Part shown: positions 1 to 4,954 of the stretch, one piece after another
Layout of the letters: the number at the start of each line of letters is the position of its first letter
Numbering within the stretch: the first letter of the stretch is position 1
Assembly (NCBI GenBank): GCA_934462885.1
Contig: CAKSJC010000131.1
Span: 1-5,512, forward strand
Reading direction: 5' to 3'
Origin: an uncultured Eubacteriales bacterium
Lineage (GTDB): Bacteria > Bacillota > Clostridia > Oscillospirales > CAG-272
Length of the DNA: 5,512 nucleotides
Made by a program: the position numbers and the translations under genes
The notes under the pieces: generated by a model
The model's database searches: none
Seen by the model: only the letters and a program-made list of their open reading frames with translations
Told to the model about the DNA's origin: nothing

Positions 1-105
1 ACGTACACCTACGACAACAACGGCAACACGATCGGGAAAGCGGCAGGTACAAGGCTTGACGTATACTCGTATAACCTGTATAATCAGATTGCAACAATTA
101 AATGA
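1..105 (+). CDS. C-terminal end of an RHS/YD-repeat protein (5' partial)
   Basis: An open frame enters from the left edge and ends at TGA 103-105, giving 34 residues. It starts TYTYDNNGNTIGK, a clear YD-repeat unit (YxYDxxGN), and ends VYSYNLYNQIATIK, which matches the second half of the same repeat (usually YxYDxxNRLxxV). RHS/YD repeats build large extracellular beta-shell proteins of the cell surface or of toxin-delivery systems. In full-length members the repeats are followed by a conserved core (a DPxGL-type motif) and often a variable toxin domain. Neither is present, because the protein stops within a few residues of the repeat. It may therefore be a repeat-only surface protein or the remnant of a longer gene. 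No terminator hairpin is evident between this stop and the next promoter. The family call is fairly sure; function cannot be given from this fragment. Confidence 0.8.
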   Translation, partial: TYTYDNNGNTIGKAAGTRLDVYSYNLYNQIATIK

Positions 106-122
106 AAAATTGAATTTTATGC

Positions 123-151
123 TTGAAAAAAAGTATAGTATGTGGTACAAT
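123..151 (+). promoter_or_regulatory. Sigma-A-type promoter of the solute-binding protein gene
   Basis: A -35 box TTGAAA (123-128) and a -10 box TACAAT (146-151) are separated by exactly 17 bp. The -10 box is preceded by TGG, giving an extended -10 element. The predicted transcript start is near 158, about 30 bases before the start codon, which leaves a short leader carrying only the ribosome binding site AAGGAG (177-182). Confidence 0.72.
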
Positions 152-189
152 AAGCGATATATAATTCTTTTTTCACAAGGAGACGGCAT

Positions 190-1752
190 ATGGAAAAAAA
201 GAAAATAAGCAGAATTGTGTCATTATTTCTTGCCTTTCTTTTGATCGCTCCCTTTATGTCATCGTGCGGAAACGATCAGGCAGATAAAAATGATAAAGAC
301 ACGGATCAAAACACAAATGACACTCAGACTGACCTTGAGGACGACCCTTTCAGTAATTTCGATTACAAAGGCAAAACGCTTGTTATTTCAAACTCCATCG
401 GAATTGATGAGTCAATATCTTCAAATAAGTTTATCCAAGGACCTGACGAATACATAAACGAACCTGTACAGGACGCTGTATTTGACCGTAATCTGGACGT
501 TATGAAACGCCTAAACATTAACATTGAATATAATAAGACAGAGTATGATTACGACGAAGTTGCCGGAAACATCAGAACAATGATAAACTCCGGCGATACA
601 TCAACTCACCTTATCATAAACGATATTTGGGGTCTTGCCCCGATCACTCCGGAAGGACTTTTCCATAACGCGAACGATGCGGAATATTTTGACTTTAGTC
701 AGCCGTGGTGGTACGACGATTTCATGAACGATATCTCAATAAAGAGCGAGCTTCGCTTTATCGTTGCAAGCGACTATTTTATGGATATTCTACGTTCGAC
801 GCACTTTGTCCTCATGAATAAAGATATGTATAACGATCACTTCGGAAACGCTGATAAGATATACGATGAAGTAAATAACCGTGAGTGGACAATGGACAAA
901 CTTCTCGAATACATAGATGATCTTTATCTCGATGTTAACAGCGACGGTTTGTACGATAAGTATGACAGATACGGACTTCTCTCAACAAGTGTATGGGGAA
1001 GCTGTATCCCGTTGGCTATCGGCGGTGACCCCGGATTTATTGAAAGAGATGATGCAGGATACCCGAAGATTACTCTAAATAACGAACGCGCGGTACTCCT
1101 TTTCGAAAAGATTGACAAGGTGCTCAACAATAAATCCTCTACCATTATGATAGGAGAGAGAGAGCTGGAAAGATACGTGGACGACGGCGAAGACATAAAT
1201 ATTTTTACCGATAACAGAGCGCTCTTCTGGACGGGAAATACGTTCAGCATGCTTGAAAAAGACATCAGAAATTCTGATACCGAATTTGCGGTTTTGCCTT
1301 ATCCAATGCTGGACGAAAATCAAAAAGATTATGTTTCAACGCCTCACGATACTGTAGAGTGCGGATTTATCCCGGTAACGATATCATTTGATGATCTCAA
1401 TTTTGTAAGCGCTTTCCTTGAAGTTATGAGCCGTGAAACTTACAAACAGATACTTCCCGTATACTATGAGTCAACTCTGAAAGTCAGATATACAAGAGAC
1501 CAAAAATCAGCTCAGATGATTGATATAATCCATGACCATTATGGAAACAGTTTTGCTCTTGCATACTCTTACGGGCTTAACGGTATTTTTCTCAGAGGAA
1601 CATTCTGTCTTCCGATTATGAACGGCGGCGGCGGATCGTTTACTTCTGCGTATAAATCTCTTGAGAGAAGTGCAAATAAGATTCTTTCAATAATGATTGA
1701 CAACTGTGAAGCAATGTACCAGAGTTCCTATGCAAATAAAAAACAGAACTGA
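190..1752 (+). CDS. Extracellular solute-binding lipoprotein (ABC-importer type, family 1-like)
   Basis: This 520-residue protein probably binds a nutrient, most likely a sugar or oligosaccharide, outside the membrane for an ABC importer. The substrate cannot be read from the sequence. It has a lipoprotein signal: lysine-rich start (MEKKK), hydrophobic core about residues 9-22, and a lipobox ending SSC with Cys26 as the lipidation site. An Asp/Asn/Thr-rich linker (about 27-55) follows, then a mature domain opening with YKGKTLVIS. Residues 248-259 form an EF-hand-like calcium loop (D248, N250, D252-G253, D256, D259), a feature seen in many clostridial and paenibacillal members. A C-terminal GGGGSFTSAYKS segment precedes the last helix. 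The start is well supported: AAGGAG at 177-182 lies 7 bases before the ATG. The gene stands alone between its own promoter and a strong terminator, with no permease or ATPase beside it, so it must work with a transporter encoded elsewhere or act as a separate binding or sensing protein. Confidence 0.85.
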   Translation: MEKKKISRIVSLFLAFLLIAPFMSSCGNDQADKNDKDTDQNTNDTQTDLEDDPFSNFDYKGKTLVISNSIGIDESISSNKFIQGPDEYINEPVQDAVFDRNLDVMKRLNINIEYNKTEYDYDEVAGNIRTMINSGDTSTHLIINDIWGLAPITPEGLFHNANDAEYFDFSQPWWYDDFMNDISIKSELRFIVASDYFMDILRSTHFVLMNKDMYNDHFGNADKIYDEVNNREWTMDKLLEYIDDLYLDVNSDGLYDKYDRYGLLSTSVWGSCIPLAIGGDPGFIERDDAGYPKITLNNERAVLLFEKIDKVLNNKSSTIMIGERELERYVDDGEDINIFTDNRALFWTGNTFSMLEKDIRNSDTEFAVLPYPMLDENQKDYVSTPHDTVECGFIPVTISFDDLNFVSAFLEVMSRETYKQILPVYYESTLKVRYTRDQKSAQMIDIIHDHYGNSFALAYSYGLNGIFLRGTFCLPIMNGGGGSFTSAYKSLERSANKILSIMIDNCEAMYQSSYANKKQN

Positions 1753-1766
1753 ATGTGAATAAAAAT

Positions 1767-1805
1767 AAAAGATCCGGAACGTTTCGGTGCGTTTCGGATC
1801 TTTTT
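1767..1805 (+). terminator. Intrinsic terminator after the solute-binding protein gene
   Basis: The arms GATCCGGAACG (1771-1781) and CGTTTCGGATC (1790-1800) pair over 11 bp with one G-U pair and an 8-base loop, followed by TTTTT (1801-1805). The AAAA at 1767-1770 can extend the stem against the T run, so the element could also slow transcription from the opposite strand. It begins 14 bases after the stop codon and isolates the gene from the operon downstream. Confidence 0.9.
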
Positions 1806-1833
1806 GAATAGAAAGAGCTTTTTTTAATATAAT
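1804..1833 (+). promoter_or_regulatory. Possible sigma-A promoter upstream of the spoIVF-like operon
   Basis: TTGAAT (1804-1809) and a perfect TATAAT (1828-1833) are 18 bp apart, giving a predicted start near 1840. The -35 box overlaps the T run of the preceding terminator. It would produce a leader of about 110 bases before the ATG at 1954. In AT-rich DNA such boxes can arise by chance, so this is moderate evidence. It is an alternative or addition to the sporulation-type promoter listed next. Confidence 0.4.
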
Positions 1834-1867
1834 GTAGTATGATGAAAAATCGCACCGCTTTCGCTTA

Positions 1868-1895
1868 TGTTATTAAGGCGTAAGATTTATACACT
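1868..1895 (+). promoter_or_regulatory. Candidate sigma-E-like (mother-cell) promoter
   Basis: TATACACT (1888-1895) matches the sigma-E -10 consensus CATACANT in all but the first base. A weaker -35-like TGTTATT lies at 1868-1874, 13 bp upstream. Transcription would start near 1902, about 50 bases before the ATG at 1954. In Bacillus subtilis the spoIVF operon is under sigma-E control, which is why this site was looked for; the -35 match is poor. If it is used, an upstream ATG at 1867 could not be the start codon. Confidence 0.33.
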
Positions 1896-1943
1896 GCTTA
1901 CGTTTGTACACTTGCACGATGATATATCCGAGCGGTCATTTGC

Positions 1944-1947
1944 GGAG
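1944..1947 (+). promoter_or_regulatory. Ribosome binding site that fixes the start at 1954
   Basis: GGAG sits 6 bases before ATG 1954. The longer open frame from ATG 1867 has only pyrimidine-rich sequence in front of it and no purine-rich site. The shorter start is therefore preferred. Confidence 0.65.
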
Positions 1948-1953
1948 AAAAGT

Positions 1954-2337
1954 ATGGAAAAACATCATCTCATTATAGGAAGAAAGAAAGAATATTACGA
2001 AGGGGAGCGGAATAAATCACATTCGGAATGCATAGGAAAAACAAAAGAAACCGGTGAAAATTCAGGTTTTGAGTGGGCAATGATGACACTCGGTCTTGCG
2101 GCAGTGTGTTTTGTAATAGTTACGGCAGTTGGATGGAGAGAAAATATATCGGACACGGGAAGCGCTTTTGATAAAAAAGCGGTTTCTGTTGCAAGCATTG
2201 ACAGAGAAACCATAGATACAGCGTGCCGTGAAAAGCTGACAGCGCCGGAAAAGCCGGATATGTATACCTCAGTCGGAGAGAGAAGTATATTTGATTACAT
2301 AGGCGAACTGTTTGCCGAGCTGATATTCGGTGAATAG
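1954..2337 (+). CDS. Small single-pass membrane protein, SpoIVFA-like by position
   Basis: The product has 127 residues when started at ATG 1954, which has a GGAG site; an in-frame ATG at 1867 would give 156 residues but lacks one. It has a charged cytoplasmic N-terminus (about 1-39), one transmembrane helix (about 41-60, ending TAVGW) and a 67-residue segment predicted to lie outside, ending SIFDYIGELFAELIFGE. It lies two bases before an intramembrane protease gene, the place and topology of SpoIVFA, the protein that anchors and restrains SpoIVFB in the forespore-engulfing membrane. Bacillus subtilis SpoIVFA is about 264 residues and carries a LytM/M23-like external domain. Here that domain is absent, and no recognised motif identifies the family directly. 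The assignment rests on neighbourhood and topology, so it should be read as an SpoIVFA-position protein rather than a proven homologue. Confidence 0.55.
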   Translation: MEKHHLIIGRKKEYYEGERNKSHSECIGKTKETGENSGFEWAMMTLGLAAVCFVIVTAVGWRENISDTGSAFDKKAVSVASIDRETIDTACREKLTAPEKPDMYTSVGERSIFDYIGELFAELIFGE

Positions 2338-2339
2338 AA

Positions 2340-2846
2340 GTGTCGTGGTCGAATTTTATATTTGCAATAGCGGCGGTGGCAGTACATGAGCTTGGTCATG
2401 TTTTATGCGCGGCGGCTCTTGGTATACCTATTATCTCGTTCGGTGCAAAGAGCGTCGGCGGAGTGATCTCGTTTGATTTTTCGAAATCCGATTATGTAAG
2501 CGAAATTCTTGTACATCTTTCAGGACCGCTCTGCGGGATAGCTGCGGCTGTTTTATGCGCGGCTTTTTTGCAAGATAAAACATACAGTTTTATTGGAGTG
2601 TCGGTTTTATTTGCTTTGGTTAATCTCCTTCCAATAACAGGCTTTGACGGAGGCGGTATACTTTACTGCGTGCTTTGTATGTTTATTCTTCCGGATACCG
2701 CATGGAAAATATGCCGCGCAACGTCGCTTATCTCGTCTCTGCTTCTGTGGGGTACCGTAGTTTTTATTGAACTCAGAGTTTTACCGAATCTCGGTCTTCT
2801 GTTCTTTGCGATATGGGTTCTTATGGAGGAAGTAAAAAGAAAATAA
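2340..2846 (+). CDS. spoIVFB: Site-2-type intramembrane zinc metalloprotease (M50), SpoIVFB-like
   Basis: This 168-residue integral membrane protease would cut a substrate within or next to the membrane. The zinc motif HELGH is at 16-20 (His16, His20, catalytic Glu17). The third zinc ligand and conserved Asn/Pro lie in NLLPITGFDGGG (Asn95, Pro98, Asp103). An SGP motif is at 61-63. These are the hallmark M50 motifs, spread over about four hydrophobic segments. In Bacillus subtilis SpoIVFB (288 residues) cleaves pro-sigma-K in the mother cell. Here the helix before HELGH and the C-terminal CBS domain are missing, leaving little beyond the catalytic core. The start is GTG 2340, two bases after the upstream stop; GGTGA (2329-2333) at the end of that gene can serve as the ribosome site, so translation is probably coupled. 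The M50 family is sure. The SpoIVFB identity is likely from the operon layout; another site-2 protease role remains possible. Confidence 0.82.
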   Translation: MSWSNFIFAIAAVAVHELGHVLCAAALGIPIISFGAKSVGGVISFDFSKSDYVSEILVHLSGPLCGIAAAVLCAAFLQDKTYSFIGVSVLFALVNLLPITGFDGGGILYCVLCMFILPDTAWKICRATSLISSLLLWGTVVFIELRVLPNLGLLFFAIWVLMEEVKRK

Positions 2847-2890
2847 GAGTCTGCGTATGGTATAAATACCATATACAGACTCGTTTTTTT
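2847..2890 (+). terminator. Long hairpin terminator after the protease gene
   Basis: The arms 2847-2863 (GAGTCTGCGTATGGTAT) and 2866-2882 form a 17-bp stem with one C-A mismatch and one G-U pair. It is followed by G and seven Ts (2884-2890) and starts directly after the TAA stop. The opposite side is rich in A (2834-2843), so on the minus strand the hairpin would be followed by a T-rich, interrupted tract. It may also stop transcription arriving from the convergent SPFH operon. Confidence 0.9.
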
Positions 2891-2894
2891 AGGT

Positions 2895-2915
2895 TTAATT
2901 TTGGCGCAAAATTAA
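2895..2915. repeat. Perfect AT-rich inverted repeat between convergent operons
   Basis: TTAATTTTG (2895-2903) and CAAAATTAA (2907-2915) are exact reverse complements separated by GCG. No T run follows on either strand, so it is not a standard terminator by itself. It could add to termination at this convergent junction or be a protein-binding palindrome; the sequence does not decide. Bases 2916-2962 show nothing else recognisable. Confidence 0.5.
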
Positions 2916-2962
2916 CATGTGTGAATGCAAATCACTGAGGCATGGATCCGGAATTGAAAAAA

Positions 2963-3148
2963 TCAACCGTTTTCTTTATCATTATCGGGGTCGGATCCCA
3001 ATTTGTGTCTTTTTTTCACGCATTCCGTAAGAAGAAATTCTATTTGCCCGTTCAGAGAACGGAAATCATCCTCTGCCCAGCGTAAAAGCTCATCGTAAAG
3101 TGACTTGGAAAGTCTGAGCGGGATTTGCTTCTTCTGTTTAGATTCCAT
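2963..3148 (-). CDS. Small ribbon-helix-helix (Arc/CopG-type) DNA-binding protein
   Basis: This 61-residue protein fits the ribbon-helix-helix fold. A short beta strand, QIPLRL (8-13), would pair with a second monomer and read the DNA major groove. Helix A is about 15-28 (SKSLYDELLRWAED), followed by a turn, and helix B is about 31-45 (SLNGQIEFLLTECVKK). The last 15 residues are a charged, probably flexible tail. Members act as dimers, usually repressors or antitoxin-like regulators. The gene starts one base after the SPFH stop on the minus strand. The nearest purine-rich site (AGGA, 3162-3165) is about 13 bases from the ATG, which suggests coupled translation from the SPFH message. No toxin gene is next to it. 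Three phased direct repeats at the operon promoter are a natural binding site, so autoregulation is likely but inferred. Confidence 0.8.
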   Translation of the reverse strand: MESKQKKQIPLRLSKSLYDELLRWAEDDFRSLNGQIEFLLTECVKKRHKLGSDPDNDKENG

Positions 3149-3149
3149 T

Positions 3150-4178
3150 TTAATATATCGATCCTGTATTTACGATAGGCTGTGCGTCGCGGTTTCCGCA
3201 AAGAACTACGAGAAGATTGGATACCATCTGAGCCTTGCGCTCGTCGTCAAGTTCACATAGATTGTCGTTATTAATTCTGTCAAGAGCCATTTGAACCATT
3301 CCGACCGCTCCGTCGACTATCATTTTGCGAGCGTCGATTATTGCGGACGCTTGCTGACGCTGAAGCATAACGGCTGCTATTTCCGGAGCATATGCAAGAT
3401 AAGTTATTCGTGCTTCAATGATTTCAAGTCCGGCGAACGCGACTTTTTCTTCTATTTTTTCACGTATGCGCGAGGCTACAACCTCACTTGAACCTCTGAG
3501 ACTGCCTTCATCCGCAACACCGTCTCCTGTTGTGTCAATGCCCGGAGCTACGTCATACGGATATATGCGCACGATCTCACGGAGAGCGCTGTCGCACTGA
3601 AGAGAAAGATATTCTTTGTAGTTGTCAACATTGAATACCGCTTTTGCGGTGTCGATAACTTTCCAGATAACGGCAATGCCTATTTCAACGGGGTTTCCGA
3701 GACAATCGTTTATTTTTTGACGGTTGTTATTTAACGTCATCGCTTTAAGGGATATTTTGTTGCGGGTGCTGTCGGCAGAGACGGTTTGAGCGTTTGCGGC
3801 AGGTGAGTTTGAAGTTGAAACATCTCCGCTTTGATTTAGTTTGGTTTTGGATGCGGGGTTTACAGAAACGCAGAAGGGATTGACAAAGAAGAAGCCTTCG
3901 GTTTTTACCGTTCCGACATATTTACCGAAAAGTGTAAGAACGATAGCTTCTTTCGGATGGACAATACGAAGTCCTAACCACCAGACCCAACCGATCGATA
4001 AGTAGATCAGACAAACGACAAAGCAAGCGATACCGAGAGTGCTCCCGTTTTCCATTGATACGGATGAGAAAACAGTTCCGAAAATTGCAGCAACGTAAGC
4101 GATTATCGAGAGAATGAGAGCGGACCAACCGGTTTTGGGAGTGTAGATTTTTTCTTCAATGACGGTTTCATGTTTCAT
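3150..4178 (-). CDS. Two-pass membrane SPFH/band-7 domain protein
   Basis: The product has 342 residues from ATG 4178, chosen because AGGAGG (4188-4193) lies 9 bases upstream. Longer in-frame starts up to 4310 would place coding sequence across the promoter and operator. Two transmembrane helices (about 18-40 and 48-70) lead into WLGLRIVHPKEAIVLTLFGK, a typical opening of an SPFH (stomatin/prohibitin/flotillin) domain, which continues to about 290 with the helical heptad-like part REKIEEKVAFAGLEIIEARI (238-257) and the LAYAPEIAAVMLQRQQA segment (261-277). Such proteins oligomerise on membranes and organise protein complexes or lipid microdomains. A Ser/Asn/Ala-rich insert is at about 111-140, and residues 215-224 (DTTGDGVADE) resemble a calcium-binding loop. 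It is the first gene of an operon with the ribbon-helix-helix gene. The domain call is firm; the cellular role is unknown. Confidence 0.86.
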   Translation of the reverse strand: MKHETVIEEKIYTPKTGWSALILSIIAYVAAIFGTVFSSVSMENGSTLGIACFVVCLIYLSIGWVWWLGLRIVHPKEAIVLTLFGKYVGTVKTEGFFFVNPFCVSVNPASKTKLNQSGDVSTSNSPAANAQTVSADSTRNKISLKAMTLNNNRQKINDCLGNPVEIGIAVIWKVIDTAKAVFNVDNYKEYLSLQCDSALREIVRIYPYDVAPGIDTTGDGVADEGSLRGSSEVVASRIREKIEEKVAFAGLEIIEARITYLAYAPEIAAVMLQRQQASAIIDARKMIVDGAVGMVQMALDRINNDNLCELDDERKAQMVSNLLVVLCGNRDAQPIVNTGSIY

Positions 4179-4187
4179 ATGTACAAT

Positions 4188-4193
4188 CCTCCT
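4188..4193 (-). promoter_or_regulatory. Ribosome binding site fixing the SPFH start
   Basis: On the minus strand AGGAGG stands 9 bases before ATG 4178, a near-perfect Shine-Dalgarno sequence. It sets the protein at 342 residues, not the longer 386-residue frame that begins at 4310. Confidence 0.85.
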
Positions 4194-4200
4194 AAGGTTT

Positions 4201-4233
4201 TTGATATCAATTTGATATCTTATTGATATTTTA
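4201..4233. promoter_or_regulatory. Three phased 11-bp direct repeats, candidate operator of the SPFH/RHH operon
   Basis: Three contiguous 11-mers read TTGATATCAAT (4201-4211), TTGATATCTTA (4212-4222) and TTGATATTTTA (4223-4233). The 7-base core TTGATAT recurs at an exact 11-base period, close to one helical turn. The first copy is also a perfect 10-bp palindrome. The third copy contains the -10 box of the minus-strand promoter, and the other two cover the transcript start and early leader, a classic place for a repressor. Ribbon-helix-helix dimers are known to bind tandem short repeats about a turn apart (Arc, CopG, MetJ, omega), and such a protein is encoded in this operon. Its binding here is inferred. 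Confidence 0.65.
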
Positions 4234-4256
4234 ACATATTTTCTTTTCCGTGTCAA
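4228..4256 (-). promoter_or_regulatory. Sigma-A promoter of the SPFH/RHH operon
   Basis: Read on the minus strand, TTGACA (4256-4251), a perfect -35 box, is followed after 17 bp by TAAAAT (4233-4228), preceded by TGT as an extended -10 element. Transcription would start near 4221, inside the repeat block, about 43 bases before ATG 4178. This is a strong promoter that would need a repressor to be silent. Confidence 0.78.
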
Positions 4257-4303
4257 TAATAACAAAGAAAAAAATGAATAAACAGAAAAAGCGAAAACTT
4301 TTA

Positions 4304-4332
4304 TTGACAAAAAGATGGCGGTATGCTAATAT
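4304..4332 (+). promoter_or_regulatory. Sigma-A promoter of the MarR/ABC operon
   Basis: A perfect TTGACA (4304-4309), a 17-bp spacer, and TAATAT (4327-4332) preceded by TGC form an extended -10 promoter; a TATAAA overlaps at 4330-4335 with longer spacing. Transcription would start near 4339, within the inverted repeat listed next. The two divergent -35 boxes (this one and that of the SPFH operon) are 47 bp apart. Confidence 0.72.
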
Positions 4333-4356
4333 AAATAGTAAGGTATCTTATTAATT
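4333..4356. promoter_or_regulatory. Inverted repeat at the transcript start, candidate MarR operator
   Basis: AAATAGTAAG (4333-4342) and CTTATTAATT (4347-4356) pair at 8 of 10 positions around GTAT, with the inner part TAAG-GTAT-CTTA perfect. Its size and position just downstream of the -10 box fit a dimeric MarR repressor controlling its own operon. Binding is inferred from position and symmetry only. Confidence 0.55.
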
Positions 4357-4370
4357 ATCGGGAGCTTGAA

Positions 4371-4928
4371 ATGCCGACACAAGATGAGGAAATATTGATT
4401 TTGTTAAGAAATTTGAACGGGCTGATGAGAAGAAGAGCTTTGCGGGAGAGGGGAGAGAGTTCGGTGGGAAATGGCAGAATTTGCACTGAACAAGGAAATG
4501 CACCCGCCGTGTGCGATAAAGTCGAAAGCGTGCCAACGTTTGAGTTTCCGCCGATTCCGCCCGAGTCAGAATTTCCGCCACCGCCTCCGCCGCCTGAGCA
4601 TGGCAAAGGCAGACTTATGGCGGTTTTATGTGATTCGGGAGAGATGAGTCAAACCGCTCTTGCGGATATGCTTGACATACGGCCGCAGTCTCTCTCCGAG
4701 CTTATATCAAAAACGGAGAACGAAGGACTCGTCACACGCAGACGCGACAAATCGGACAAACGGAGAACTCTGGTTTCTCTTACGTACGAAGGGGAAAAAA
4801 GCGTTATGCGCTTTCGTGAAGCAAACAGGAAAGTTTCGGCTGAATTTCTTTCGTCTCTAAATGAAAATGAAAAGAACGAGCTTTATGACATACTGTCAAA
4901 ACTCGTTTCGGCGAATAAAGAAAAATAA
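4371..4928 (+). CDS. MarR-family transcriptional regulator with proline-rich insert
   Basis: This 185-residue cytoplasmic regulator has a winged helix-turn-helix domain at about 79-142. HGKGRLMAVL opens it, SQTALADMLDIRPQSLSELI (93-112) spans the two DNA-binding helices, and RRRDKSDKRRTLVSLT (123-138) is the wing with the DxxDxR signature of MarR proteins. The C-terminal helix (about 141-183) and the N-terminal helix (about 4-25) would form the dimer interface. Between the first helix and the DNA-binding domain lies an unusual low-complexity segment (about 27-77). It contains Cys38 and Cys48 and two back-to-back copies of a proline-rich unit (EFPPIPPES, then EFPPPPPPPE). GGGAG (4360-4364) is 6 bases before the ATG. 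The gene is first in an operon with an ABC exporter, so it probably represses that pump until a compound binds it. The ligand is unknown. Confidence 0.88.
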   Translation: MPTQDEEILILLRNLNGLMRRRALRERGESSVGNGRICTEQGNAPAVCDKVESVPTFEFPPIPPESEFPPPPPPPEHGKGRLMAVLCDSGEMSQTALADMLDIRPQSLSELISKTENEGLVTRRRDKSDKRRTLVSLTYEGEKSVMRFREANRKVSAEFLSSLNENEKNELYDILSKLVSANKEK

Positions 4929-4954
4929 AACGAAACAAAAAAGGAGATACAGTA

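Noticed and set aside
924..1323. Minus-strand open frames inside the solute-binding protein gene
   Set aside because: They are antisense to a clearly coding frame and have no recognisable domain or initiation signal.
1867..1953. A 29-residue N-terminal extension of the SpoIVFA-like protein from ATG 1867
   Set aside because: No purine-rich site precedes it, and it overlaps a sigma-E-like -10 box; ATG 1954 has GGAG 6 bases upstream.
1753..1953. Possible riboswitch or small RNA in the 200-base spacer before the spoIVFA-like gene
   Set aside because: Apart from the terminator at its start and promoter-like boxes, I found no conserved stem set or anti-terminator arrangement.
1771..2953. Shared GATCCGGAA at 1771-1779 and 2945-2953
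   Set aside because: It is a 9-base match only; the first is a terminator arm and the second lies in spacer without a matching arm, so chance is sufficient.
3291..3600. Plus-strand open frames opposite the SPFH gene
   Set aside because: They are antisense to conserved SPFH-domain coding sequence and encode nothing recognisable.
4179..4310. A 44-residue N-terminal extension of the SPFH protein starting at 4310 on the minus strand
   Set aside because: It would run through a near-consensus promoter and the repeat block, has no ribosome site, and encodes repeat-derived, basic low-complexity sequence; ATG 4178 has AGGAGG at good spacing.
4351..4606. Minus-strand open frames opposite the start of the MarR gene, one with a glycine-rich start
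   Set aside because: The glycine run is simply the complement of the proline-rich codons of the MarR insert, and there is no suitable ribosome site.
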